DNA of 14,785 nucleotides from Ruminococcaceae bacterium UBA7217 (GTDB lineage Bacteria > Bacillota > Clostridia > Oscillospirales > Acutalibacteraceae): the NCBI GenBank assembly GCA_002490425.1, contig DKTZ01000023.1:1-14785 (forward strand). Direction: 5' to 3'. The stretch's first letter is position 1. Every line of letters begins with the position of its first letter. A program made the translations under genes and the position numbers. Below are positions 1 to 6,991 of the stretch, in pieces. Under the pieces are notes generated by a model. The model ran no database searches. It was not told where the DNA came from and saw only the letters and a list, made by a program, of their open reading frames with translations.

Positions 1-15
1 GCTTGATCATGATCT

Positions 16-104
16 ATTTAGATAAATATCAACTTAAATTTAATTTTTAGTTAAAAGAATTCTATTGTATATTAGAACAATGTGAATTTACTTTAATATA
101 TGTT
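16..104. repeat. 89-bp imperfect direct repeat, copy A
   Basis: This stretch aligns without gaps to 1428-1516 at a constant offset of 1412 bases, with 69 of 89 positions identical by hand count. Copy B contains the last codons and stop of the zinc-ribbon gene at 1474. Here the corresponding minus-strand reading gives TYIKVNSHCSNIQ-stop against TYFKADLHYFNKQ-stop, and the two stop codons fall at the same aligned position (62-64 and 1474-1476). The copy is in frame just after the M16 stop codon. It looks like the relic of the 3' end of a paralogous gene plus its downstream flank. The two copies enclose the M16 gene. The divergence implies an old duplication, not a recent target-site duplication. 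Confidence 0.75.
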
Positions 105-112
105 GCGAGTTT

Positions 113-1378
113 TTACATATCCAATTCTGAAAAAATGTTTTTTGCAGTTTGTAAATCTTTTTCATTCGCTTTATTTGCAATTACTGCAACCAAATTTTCC
201 GTTGTAAAAATTTTGCGTGCGGCGTTTACTATTCGTTCATCTGTAATACTCTCATAAACATTCGCTGTGTCTTTAAATGCGTATTCTGTGCCCAAAAATC
301 TTGATTTAAACATTAAAGACCAGTTTAAATCATGAGGATTATCGAGAAGAAATTCTCTGCCCAATGTATAATTGGCTTTTGCACAGGATAAATTAAAATT
401 TCCTTGTTTTATCTCTTGAAAAATCTTTACAATTTCTTTAATCAATAAAAGAAAATCGGCGTTTGCATATTCCATGAAAACAGATATACAACCAATATTT
501 CGATAGTCCCCTAAATAAGCGTCAAATGAATATACAAGACCATTTTCTTCGGAAAGACGCTGATAGAACTTGCACGTTTCGCCGGTAAATAAGACGTCAT
601 AAAGCAAATCTCTCTCTGCCCTCGTTATTTCTTGGCAGTCCATATCAAAGCAAAGGCGCATACGGGCGTCATTCGAGCAATAATGTACAATTTTGCAGGA
701 ACGGTTGCCGAACGATTTCGTCACGGGAGCAGTGTTATCTCGAAAAGGGACATTTTGTGAAATTTCCTGCTTTTCTAAAACGAATTTCGTTTTATTCAAC
801 AATTCGTCAGACACATTTCCTGTTAAACATACAATTATATTGCTTGCAGAAAAAATTTCACGGTGTGCAGCTGAAAGCTGTTTTTTGCGGATTTTGGATA
901 CGGTTCCCCGTGTGCCTAAAATCGGATTTGCAAGGGAGGTGTTTTCCCAAACGGTTTTTATAGAAAGGTCATCTAAATCCCATGTTGAATGTTCTCGAAT
1001 TTCCGCACGTATACGGTTTCGCTCTGCGGAGATTTCACCTGCCGTCAAAATAATAGGAGAAAAAATTTTTTCGAGAATATCCAATGCAAAACCCGAACAG
1101 CTCGGCAGAAACTTTATATTGATTTCGATGAGTTCCTTATAAGTACAGGCATCAAACTTCACACCATTCAAGTCGAGTAATCGGTATAAATCGCCGCCAT
1201 ATAATTTATTCAAATTTCGGAAAATAACATGCTCATAAAAATGTGCTATGCCGTTATATTCATTTGGTTCATACATAGAACCGTACCGAAGATAAACACC
1301 TAATTCTGTGTGATGCATATGCGGGTTTGAATATGAAAGTATTTCTATGTCATTTTTTGAGGTTAAAACAGTTTCCAT
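113..1378 (-). CDS. M16-family (insulinase/processing peptidase-like) zinc metallopeptidase
   Basis: The 421-residue protein has the inverted zinc motif HFYEH at residues 46-50 (two His ligands, Glu base). A Glu-rich segment 76 residues later (ERNRIRAEIRE, E126) supplies the expected third ligand. Its length fits single-chain bacterial M16 proteins made of two ~200-residue halves, the first catalytic and the second degenerate. M16 enzymes form clam-shell chambers that cleave peptides. No signal peptide is visible, so it is probably cytoplasmic. Most bacterial M16B proteins have a partner subunit gene beside them and none is seen here, so it may act as a homodimer or with a distant partner. 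The substrate is unknown. The start at 1378 has only a weak, distant AGGAA ribosome binding site. It is the last gene after smpB and the zinc-ribbon gene, and it is enclosed by an 89-bp direct repeat. Confidence 0.85.
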   Translation of the reverse strand: METVLTSKNDIEILSYSNPHMHHTELGVYLRYGSMYEPNEYNGIAHFYEHVIFRNLNKLYGGDLYRLLDLNGVKFDACTYKELIEINIKFLPSCSGFALDILEKIFSPIILTAGEISAERNRIRAEIREHSTWDLDDLSIKTVWENTSLANPILGTRGTVSKIRKKQLSAAHREIFSASNIIVCLTGNVSDELLNKTKFVLEKQEISQNVPFRDNTAPVTKSFGNRSCKIVHYCSNDARMRLCFDMDCQEITRAERDLLYDVLFTGETCKFYQRLSEENGLVYSFDAYLGDYRNIGCISVFMEYANADFLLLIKEIVKIFQEIKQGNFNLSCAKANYTLGREFLLDNPHDLNWSLMFKSRFLGTEYAFKDTANVYESITDERIVNAARKIFTTENLVAVIANKANEKDLQTAKNIFSELDM

Positions 1379-1427
1379 ATCGGTTTGCCGTTCCTGTCAG
1401 TTTTAGCTTTATTTTCATATAAAACCA

Positions 1428-1516
1428 ATTTAGATGAATATTAACTTAAATTCCGTCTTTAGTTAAAAATATTCTACTGCTTGTTAAAGTAATGTAAATC
1501 GGCTTTAAAATATGTT
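1428..1516. repeat. 89-bp imperfect direct repeat, copy B
   Basis: This is the partner of 16-104 (about 78% identical, ungapped). It covers the final ~14 codons and stop codon of the zinc-ribbon gene and ~46 bases downstream. An AT-rich inverted repeat TTAACT/AGTTAA in the downstream part (1441-1466) is largely kept in copy A. It could be a weak 3' structure, although no T-run follows it. Confidence 0.75.
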
Positions 1517-2097
1517 CTTATGTAGCCTGCTTTTGCTACAACGGCAAAGTCGCCGGCAGGGGGATAAAAATATGCTGTGTCACCGTCGGTCTTTTGTATC
1601 TTTTTAAGTGCTTTGGGATTTTTTATCACCGAATTTGCCTTACAAAGATAATTTTCCATACTGTCACAGCCGACCTCTTTACCGTGCTTCACATAATGAG
1701 AAACCATTGAAGCGGTATCATAAAATGTGTATGTATAAGGTGTGGTATCAAATTCCTCAATTTGGATTTTCCGCCCTGCGAACAGATAAATGAGAACCGC
1801 AGAAACCATTGCCGAAACAAGTGACACAACGAATGATGCTGTTACAGGAACGTTGATTTCCAATAACAAAAAAAGTACAATAAATCCAATGACCGTCCCC
1901 GTCGGTGTGCTGACCTTTTCGCTTACTTTTGTTCTTTTTGTATATCGTTTATATTCGGCTTTTTTACCTTTATTTATTTCACGACAGGTTTTGCATCGCT
2001 TCGGCAAATCTAAATTTTTTGAATTATAAAAGTCAATTTCGCTGTCATTCAGCGTGAATATTTTTCCGCACTGAACACATTTTCTGGTTACGGACAT
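1474..2097 (-). CDS. Membrane-anchored zinc-ribbon protein with possible BECR-type RNase-like C-terminal domain
   Basis: The 207-residue protein has three parts. Residues 1-45 form a zinc ribbon with CxxC pairs C7/C10 and C35/C38, resembling the 'probable zinc-ribbon' family common in Clostridia. Residues 46-65 are basic. Residues 67-107 are hydrophobic and probably span the membrane twice. Residues 120-207 form a soluble domain with H134, K137-H138, a Tyr/Ala-rich helix (MENYLCKA), a DGD turn and a late GYIRTYF strand. That pattern resembles toxin/phage-associated nuclease domains of the barnase-EndoU-colicin-RelE (BECR) class, which is an inference from motif layout only. The start lies 2 bases after the smpB stop, so the two are probably cotranscribed. 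Function is unknown. The gene's 3' end is duplicated beyond the M16 gene. An alternative is that the C-terminal domain is a non-catalytic RNA- or ligand-binding relative. Confidence 0.75.
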   Translation of the reverse strand: MSVTRKCVQCGKIFTLNDSEIDFYNSKNLDLPKRCKTCREINKGKKAEYKRYTKRTKVSEKVSTPTGTVIGFIVLFLLLEINVPVTASFVVSLVSAMVSAVLIYLFAGRKIQIEEFDTTPYTYTFYDTASMVSHYVKHGKEVGCDSMENYLCKANSVIKNPKALKKIQKTDGDTAYFYPPAGDFAVVAKAGYIRTYFKADLHYFNKQ

Positions 2098-2099
2098 AA

Positions 2100-2567
2100 T
2101 TATCTCAATCTTTCCTTCATACTGCGTTCAATATTGCGTTGAGCCTCTTTTTTTGCGGCGGTGTCACGCTTGTCATAAAGCTTTTTACCCTTGCAAAGAC
2201 CTATTTGTACCTTTGCTCTGCCGTTTTTGAAATATACAGACAGCGGGATAAGCGTTAAACCGTCCTGCTTTATTGTGCCGAAAAGGCGCAAAATCTCTTT
2301 TTTGTGCATAAGGAGCTTGCGCGAGCGCAGCGGGTCGCGGTTAAAAATATTGCCGTGCTCGTAAGGGCTTATATGCATTCCGTTCACAAAAATTTCACCG
2401 CTGTCAATGTTGCACCAAGAGTCCTTAAGATTACACTTGCCCTGACGAAGCGATTTAACTTCCGTGCCTCGGAGCTCAATGCCTGCTTCATATGTTTCCA
2501 GCACGAAATAGTCATGATATGCTTTTTTATTCTGTGCAACGGTGTTGCCTGTGTTTTTCTCTGACAT
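2100..2567 (-). CDS. smpB: SsrA-binding protein SmpB (trans-translation)
   Basis: SmpB binds the tRNA-like domain of tmRNA and brings it to ribosomes stalled on broken mRNAs in the cytoplasm. The 155 residues match the usual family length. The recognisable family segments are present: KKAYHDYFVLETYEAGIELR near the N-terminus, GTEVKSLRQGKCNLKDS, the central HISPYEHGN, the DPLRSRKLLMHK loop, and a basic C-terminal tail (KKLYDKRDTAAKKEAQR) that enters the mRNA channel. A GAGGAAT ribosome binding site precedes the ATG and sits at the edge of the inverted-end element at 2588-2727. The tmRNA gene itself was not found in this window. Confidence 0.97.
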   Translation of the reverse strand: MSEKNTGNTVAQNKKAYHDYFVLETYEAGIELRGTEVKSLRQGKCNLKDSWCNIDSGEIFVNGMHISPYEHGNIFNRDPLRSRKLLMHKKEILRLFGTIKQDGLTLIPLSVYFKNGRAKVQIGLCKGKKLYDKRDTAAKKEAQRNIERSMKERLR

Positions 2568-2587
2568 AGTTATTTATATTCCTCACG

Positions 2588-2727
2588 GTAGGGACAGACA
2601 CCTCGGCTGTCCGTAAGTATCAATCGACAGAAAAGCTGCATGTATTGAATTTATATATTTCTCAACAATTTTGCCGTTATCTTTAAGTATAGCTTGTTTT
2701 TGGGACGCCGAGTCGTCGTCCCCTACG
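2588..2727. mobile_element. Small inverted-end element (MITE- or REP-pair-like) between recR and smpB
   Basis: The left end (2588-2613) begins GTAGGGACAG and the right end (2702-2727), read on the minus strand, begins GTAGGGGACG. The ends are therefore related in inverted orientation, each containing a CTCGGC core. Each end can also form its own hairpin: GGACAG/CTGTCC on the left and GGGACG/CGTCCC on the right. The ~88-bp interior is AT-rich and shows no convincing gene. The element fills most of the 199-bp gap between smpB and recR. No clear target-site duplication is visible. It could be a non-autonomous element or a pair of REP-type palindromes. Confidence 0.6.
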
Positions 2728-2766
2728 ATGTACTCAAAAATTAAATTTGATATTAAATGAACAACA

Positions 2767-3363
2767 TCACAAAAGTTGTCTGCCGTCAAGGGCACGGGAA
2801 AGTGTTACCTCGTCGGCATATTCAAGGTCACTGCCCACGGGCATTCCGTAAGCGAGTCTTGTAACCTTAATGCCCATAGGCTTAAGCAGCTTTGAAATAT
2901 ACACTGCCGTTGCTTCGCCCTCGGCGGTGGGGTTAGTTGCCATAATAACCTCGTTTACCGTGTCGTCCGAAAGACGGGAAACAAGCTCTTTAATGCGAAT
3001 ATCGTTAGGGCCTATTCCGTTCATAGGAGACATTACGCCGTGCAAAACGTGGTAAACCCCTCTGTACTCGTGAGTGCGTTCAAAGGCAGTAATATCCCTT
3101 GGATTTTCCACCACGCAAATTACGGAGCCGTCACGCTTGGGATTGTTGCAGATATTGCACTTCTCATCTTCCGTCAGATTACAGCAAACAGAGCATGTAT
3201 GGATTTTCGTGTGAGCGTCGGTTATGGCGTCTGTAAGACTTTTTACCTGTTTGTCGTCAAGTCCCAATACATAATATGCAAATCTCTCTGCCGATTTAAG
3301 ACCGACAGAGGGCATTTTACGAAATTCTTCAATTAGCTTTTGAAGTGAAACAATATCCGCCAT
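2767..3363 (-). CDS. recR: Recombination mediator RecR
   Basis: RecR works with RecO and RecF to load RecA on SSB-coated single-stranded DNA during gap repair. The 198-residue length is typical. The protein has an N-terminal helix-hairpin-helix region (MPSVGLKSAERFAYYVL, 17-33), a four-cysteine zinc site (C57, C60, C69, C72) and a TOPRIM domain starting near residue 79 (VICVVENPRDITAFE). The conserved C-terminus reads DLEYADEVTLSRAL. An AGAGGGAAG ribosome binding site lies directly before the ATG, and the gene starts 18 bases after the ybaB stop. The dnaX-ybaB-recR order is the standard arrangement in many bacteria, which supports the assignment. Confidence 0.98.
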   Translation of the reverse strand: MADIVSLQKLIEEFRKMPSVGLKSAERFAYYVLGLDDKQVKSLTDAITDAHTKIHTCSVCCNLTEDEKCNICNNPKRDGSVICVVENPRDITAFERTHEYRGVYHVLHGVMSPMNGIGPNDIRIKELVSRLSDDTVNEVIMATNPTAEGEATAVYISKLLKPMGIKVTRLAYGMPVGSDLEYADEVTLSRALDGRQLL

Positions 3364-3381
3364 TTACTTCCCTCTTAAATA

Positions 3382-3726
3382 TTAAAGTCCGAGTCCGGGG
3401 ATTCCAAGGTTCATTCCGCCTGTTACCTTGCCCATTTCACGCTCTGCGGTTTCGTCTGCCTTGCGCATTGCCTCGTTAAGAGCGGCTATGAGCATATCCT
3501 CGAGCATTTCCGTATCTTCGGGGTCAACAACCTCAGGTTTAATATGGATTGCCTTTATTTCGTGTGAGCCGTTAACTGTAACCTCAACAGCTCCGCCGCC
3601 CGATGATGCTGAATATTCAGCCGCCTGACATTCGGACTGAACACGCTCCATATCCTCCTGCATCTGCTGGATTTTTCTCATCATATCGGCTCTTCCGCCG
3701 CCCTGATTCGGTATTCTTGCTTTCAT
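3382..3726 (-). CDS. YbaB/EbfC-family nucleoid-associated protein
   Basis: This small (114 residues) cytoplasmic DNA-binding protein family forms dimers with a helix-strand-helix core and coats DNA without strong sequence preference. The core is visible: a Met/Gln-rich first helix (MMRKIQQMQEDMERVQ), a strand region GGGAVEVTVNGSHEIKAIHI, the acidic VDPEDTEMLEDMLIAALNEA helix, and the Gly-rich end GGMNLGIPGLGL. The ATG overlaps the dnaX stop by four bases (ATGA), so it is translationally coupled to dnaX. A GAAGGAG ribosome binding site lies inside the end of dnaX. Confidence 0.96.
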   Translation of the reverse strand: MKARIPNQGGGRADMMRKIQQMQEDMERVQSECQAAEYSASSGGGAVEVTVNGSHEIKAIHIKPEVVDPEDTEMLEDMLIAALNEAMRKADETAEREMGKVTGGMNLGIPGLGL

Positions 3727-5420
3727 GAATTTTCTCCTTCAACTTTAATTCCAAGCTGTTTTGCCCTTGATACAAGGTCGCTTAAGGGGTTTTTATTTTC
3801 TTCCCTCGGCGCATTGTTGTAAACGCCCAGTGAATAGGACTTACCTGTTATATCAAAAACAGCCTGCTTTATTATTTTTGAGTATTCGCCTGTTTTAAGG
3901 TAAAGCTCCAAAACGGGACTGCCTTTAATCAGCAAATATTTATTATCGTAAACAAAAGCCGACGAGCCTGTAAGCATAGCGATAAGGCTCTTGTTTTCGG
4001 CAAAAAGCTTTTCCGTAACCTCAGGCCATTTTGCAAACGGCACCGTTGAGCCTGCATTTGACTGCGGCGGTTCATTGGATTCGGTTTTCGGCTGTTCAGG
4101 TTGAGGTGTTGCTTTCTTTTCCTCTGCTTTCGGTGTCATAGCTTGCATCGGTTCAGCTTTTTCCGTAATTTCGGTTTCTTTCTTTATTTCAATCGGTTTT
4201 TCAATAGGCTTCGGACCAGAAACAGGCTCTGCCGAAGGAGTAGAAACAATCTCCCTTTTCGGTGCAGCGGAAATACCGTTAGCAACTGCTTTTTCAAGCT
4301 CGCTTATTCTGCGGATAAGCGAATTTATATCAGCGTCAAGCGACGGAGTGCAAAGGCGTATTATGCAAAGCTCCGCAACGGTTCTGCGGTTTGCACCCTG
4401 CTTCATATCGGCGGCAGATGAGGTGAGAATGTCAATGCAGGACATAATCACCGCAAGGGTTGTGCTCTCTGACTGACGGCGAATAATCTCAATTTCATTC
4501 TGCGAGCAGATAAGCATTTTGTGGAAATCCTTAACCGCCTTTGAAATCATAAGATTCCTAAAATGGTTTGTAAGTTCGATTATAAGACGCTCCATATCGC
4601 AGGAGTCGTTGTAAAGAGAGTTGATAATCTCAAGCGCCTTGGCGGCGTCCTTTTGCAAAATGCAGTCCGCAAGCTCAAAAATGTATTCTCTGCCTGCAAG
4701 GCCCGAATTTTTCGCAACAACGGCGGAGTCAATAACGCCCTCGTGAGAAACACATCGGTCAAGAAGAGAAAGTGCATCACGCATTGCTCCGTCTGCAATT
4801 CGGGCAATGAGCATTGCACCGTCGTCTGAGAGCTGCATATTTTCTTTCTCTGCAACCTCTTTAAGCCGTTCGGCAATGCTTTCGGGCGGTATCCTCTTAA
4901 AATCGAACCGCTGACAGCGTGAAAGAATGGTTGACGGGAGCTTGTGCACCTCGGTAGTAGCTAAAATGAATTTAACGTGTTCGGGCGGCTCTTCAAGAGT
5001 TTTTAAAAGCGAGTTGAATGCGCCAACGGAGAGCATATGCACCTCGTCAATAATGTAAACTCTGTATTTTGCATTTGCAGGGGTGAAATTAGCTTCTTCA
5101 CGCAAATCACGGATATTGTCAACGCTGTTGTTTGAGGCGGCGTCGATTTCAACTACATCTAAAATTGAGCCGTTGTCAATCCCTTTGCAGATGTCACATT
5201 CATTACAAGGGTTGCCGTTTACGGGGTGTTCGCAGTTAACAGCCTTTGCGAGAATTTTAGCGCAGGACGTTTTGCCCGTACCTCTTGAGCCTGTGAAAAG
5301 ATAAGCATGGCTTGTCTTGCCGGCAGAAACAGCATTCATCAGCGTTTGCGTTATGTGATTTTGCCCGACAACGTCAGAAAACGTGCTCGGTCTGTATTTA
5401 CGGTATAAAGCACGGTACAT
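3723..5420 (-). CDS. dnaX: DNA polymerase III subunit gamma/tau
   Basis: DnaX is the ATPase core of the clamp loader that places the sliding clamp at primer-template junctions. The 565 residues show the AAA+ domain: Walker A GSRGTGKTS (44-52), a zinc module with C63, C72, C75 and C78, Walker B IIDEVHML (123-130) and the SRC motif (167-169). The lid and oligomerisation domains follow. A Glu/Pro/Lys-rich linker (about 385-450) leads to a C-terminal domain (about 455-545) of the kind that contacts the polymerase in tau. I saw no obvious A-rich frameshift site for making gamma, but I did not search exhaustively. It starts 35 bases after the SRP RNA 3' end, with an AGGGGG ribosome binding site, and is probably at least partly read through from the SRP promoter. 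Confidence 0.97.
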   Translation of the reverse strand: MYRALYRKYRPSTFSDVVGQNHITQTLMNAVSAGKTSHAYLFTGSRGTGKTSCAKILAKAVNCEHPVNGNPCNECDICKGIDNGSILDVVEIDAASNNSVDNIRDLREEANFTPANAKYRVYIIDEVHMLSVGAFNSLLKTLEEPPEHVKFILATTEVHKLPSTILSRCQRFDFKRIPPESIAERLKEVAEKENMQLSDDGAMLIARIADGAMRDALSLLDRCVSHEGVIDSAVVAKNSGLAGREYIFELADCILQKDAAKALEIINSLYNDSCDMERLIIELTNHFRNLMISKAVKDFHKMLICSQNEIEIIRRQSESTTLAVIMSCIDILTSSAADMKQGANRRTVAELCIIRLCTPSLDADINSLIRRISELEKAVANGISAAPKREIVSTPSAEPVSGPKPIEKPIEIKKETEITEKAEPMQAMTPKAEEKKATPQPEQPKTESNEPPQSNAGSTVPFAKWPEVTEKLFAENKSLIAMLTGSSAFVYDNKYLLIKGSPVLELYLKTGEYSKIIKQAVFDITGKSYSLGVYNNAPREENKNPLSDLVSRAKQLGIKVEGENS

Positions 5421-5455
5421 ACTGCCTGCCCCCTGATTTTAATAGAATATTAAAG

Positions 5456-5591
5456 CCTTAACTTAGTCATGCACCGTGCAGGCGGACTGTGGCGCCCGTT
5501 GCAATCCGCTTAATGCTGCTCGGTTCCCCGCCTGACATGGTTCGCAGCGCACCGCCGCACAGGACCCACACGGCACACGACTAAATTAAGG
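5456..5591 (-). ncRNA. ffs: Bacterial signal recognition particle RNA (4.5S-like)
   Basis: The minus strand carries the SRP signature GTCAGGCGGGGAACCGAGCAGC (split here as GTCAGGCGGGGAAC plus CGAGCAGC), with the GGAA tetraloop at 5524-5527 closed by CGG/CCG. The two ends pair over about 23 bases: the 5' end starts CCTTAATTTAGTCGTG and the 3' end finishes CATGACTAAGTTAAGG. This defines a ~136-nt hairpin RNA, larger than the E. coli 4.5S RNA and smaller than the B. subtilis form. It binds Ffh to target membrane proteins. The position just upstream of dnaX is common in Firmicutes. The ends were set from the pairing and could differ by several bases. Confidence 0.92.
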
Positions 5592-5612
5592 CTCAATATA
5601 TTTATAAAACGT

Positions 5613-5641
5613 ATTATACTATATAATTGTTTCTATTTCAA
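5613..5641 (-). promoter_or_regulatory. Sigma-A promoter of the SRP RNA gene
   Basis: On the minus strand, -35 TTGAAA (5636-5641) and a perfect -10 TATAAT (5613-5618) are separated by 17 bases. The -10 lies 21 bases upstream of the paired SRP 5' end, so the primary transcript probably starts a few bases upstream and is trimmed. It may also supply transcription for dnaX-ybaB-recR. Confidence 0.88.
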
Positions 5642-5688
5642 GAGAAAACATAAAAAATTATCTTGATACACTTTTGCGGCGACGGGTT

Positions 5689-5732
5689 TTTACTTAAAGT
5701 GACAATTTCAGATACATTTCACTTTAAGTAAA
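5689..5732. repeat. Perfect 13-bp inverted repeat after the transporter gene
   Basis: TTTACTTAAAGTG (5689-5701) and CACTTTAAGTAAA (5720-5732) are exact reverse complements separated by 18 bases. The repeat begins 14 bases after the transporter stop and lies upstream of the SRP promoter. It is AT-rich and has no T-run in the transporter's direction, so it is not a classical rho-independent terminator. It could be a weak terminator or mRNA 3' stabiliser, or a protein-binding site. Confidence 0.7.
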
Positions 5733-5746
5733 TAAATATCGATATG

Positions 5747-6991
5747 TTATTTTATAAATTTTTTCCATTTCCTGTTTGATAAAAGTGAAAATGCAAAGGT
5801 TAAAAATGCTGAAACAATCCATATTATAACAACGAAATTCCAGCCGAAGCCTTCAGCAGCGGCGCCGAAGCCGTAGGAGGACACCGCACCGCCTATGTGT
5901 GCCGCCGAGTTAAGTATTCCGCTGATGCCCGATGTGGCGGAATATTTTGAAAACCGCACGGGAACAAGTGAAATTATGAGATAATTTAAGGCGTACATAA
6001 TCGATGTTGTAAAAGCGAGTAAAACGATTATGACGTATACGGGCATCTTATTCATAAACAGCAAAGAAATCAGCGGAATCAGCGCCAAAGCTCCCGTTAT
6101 GCCTGCTGTTTTCATTTCATTTTCTCCAAGCTTTTTATAAAGGGGAGTTACGGCATAGGCGCCGAAAGCATTAAATATCGGCAAAAGGATTGTTAAAAAT
6201 ACAGAGAAGGAGGGCGATACACCGTAGGTTTCACCTATCATAGTGGGAACCCAATTCGTTATGCCGTCACGCATCATCCCGTGCAGAAATGACGGTATCA
6301 TAATTATAAAAAGTCCGCTCACGGCAGCTAAGGATAAAATCCCAGATTTTGATTTTTCATTGACAGGACTGTCGGCAAGGGCGTTTTGATTTCTGACTTT
6401 TTCTATATCATTTTTTATATAAAGAGTCAGGCAAATTATCAATAAAGATGCTGCAAGAATACAGATACCGCCGCAAACAAAAACATATTTCCAATTGTAA
6501 TATTTAATTATTACGGTAGAGATAAGATAAGCGCATATTGTACCCATGGGCAAGGACAGCGCAATGTGAAGAATGGCTTTTTTGCTTAAATCTTTATCAA
6601 CGGTCTCTGAGTAAATTCTCAATATAGGCGACCACAGCATTGACTGAAAAAAACCGTTTGCCGCCCAAATAATGAGCAAAAGTATTAAACTGTCGGCAAA
6701 TGCCATAGCAAAGCAGGAGACAGCCCCTGATGCCGAGCCGAATATAATCATTGCGAATGGGTTAACCTTATCCCCTAAAAGACCGCTGATTAACTGCCCT
6801 ACACCGTAGCATATAAAGAAAGCCGTTCCGATTAAGCCTACCTGTCCTTTAGTAAAAATACCTTCGTCAACAATTGCTGCAATTGACGCCGCATAGCAGG
6901 TGCGTATGAAATATGATGATGCATAAACGAGCCATAAAGCAATAATTAACAGCTTGCTTTTTTTATAATCCTTTAAAACATACTGTGTCAT
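5747..6991 (-). CDS. MFS transporter, organophosphate:phosphate antiporter (GlpT/UhpT)-like
   Basis: The 414-residue inner-membrane protein has about 12 hydrophobic segments and a polar central loop (about 193-217). OPA-family features are visible: an Arg in TM1 (YFIRTCY, R30) and an Arg in TM7 (HGMMRDGITNW, R241). These match the two phosphate-binding arginines of GlpT (R45 and R269). The loop 2-3 motif GDKVNP (73-78) is also present, as is SMLWSPILR before TM4. The position of the GlpT TM2 lysine appears to be Gln here (Q66), so substrate preference may differ. The ATG overlaps the stop of the upstream phosphatase-like gene by four bases, so the pair is coupled. A phosphorylated small molecule or a phosphodiester is the likely substrate; the exact compound cannot be told. 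Confidence 0.85.
   Translation of the reverse strand: MTQYVLKDYKKSKLLIIALWLVYASSYFIRTCYAASIAAIVDEGIFTKGQVGLIGTAFFICYGVGQLISGLLGDKVNPFAMIIFGSASGAVSCFAMAFADSLILLLIIWAANGFFQSMLWSPILRIYSETVDKDLSKKAILHIALSLPMGTICAYLISTVIIKYYNWKYVFVCGGICILAASLLIICLTLYIKNDIEKVRNQNALADSPVNEKSKSGILSLAAVSGLFIIMIPSFLHGMMRDGITNWVPTMIGETYGVSPSFSVFLTILLPIFNAFGAYAVTPLYKKLGENEMKTAGITGALALIPLISLLFMNKMPVYVIIVLLAFTTSIMYALNYLIISLVPVRFSKYSATSGISGILNSAAHIGGAVSSYGFGAAAEGFGWNFVVIIWIVSAFLTFAFSLLSNRKWKKFIK

Noticed and set aside
693..1142. Plus-strand open frame of 149 codons opposite the M16 gene
   Set aside because: It lies wholly within a well-supported minus-strand gene and shows no family resemblance or ribosome binding site. 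Other plus-strand frames in the window, such as 4101-4421 and 4563-4829, are the same kind of shadow.
1379..2766. tmRNA (ssrA) gene near smpB
   Set aside because: I looked for a tRNA-like CCA end and tag-peptide reading frame around smpB and found neither.
2583..2795. 70-codon minus-strand open frame between smpB and recR
   Set aside because: It runs through the inverted-end element, overlaps the recR end by 29 bases, and has no visible domain. Its VGDDDSAS segment is simply the translated palindromic end.
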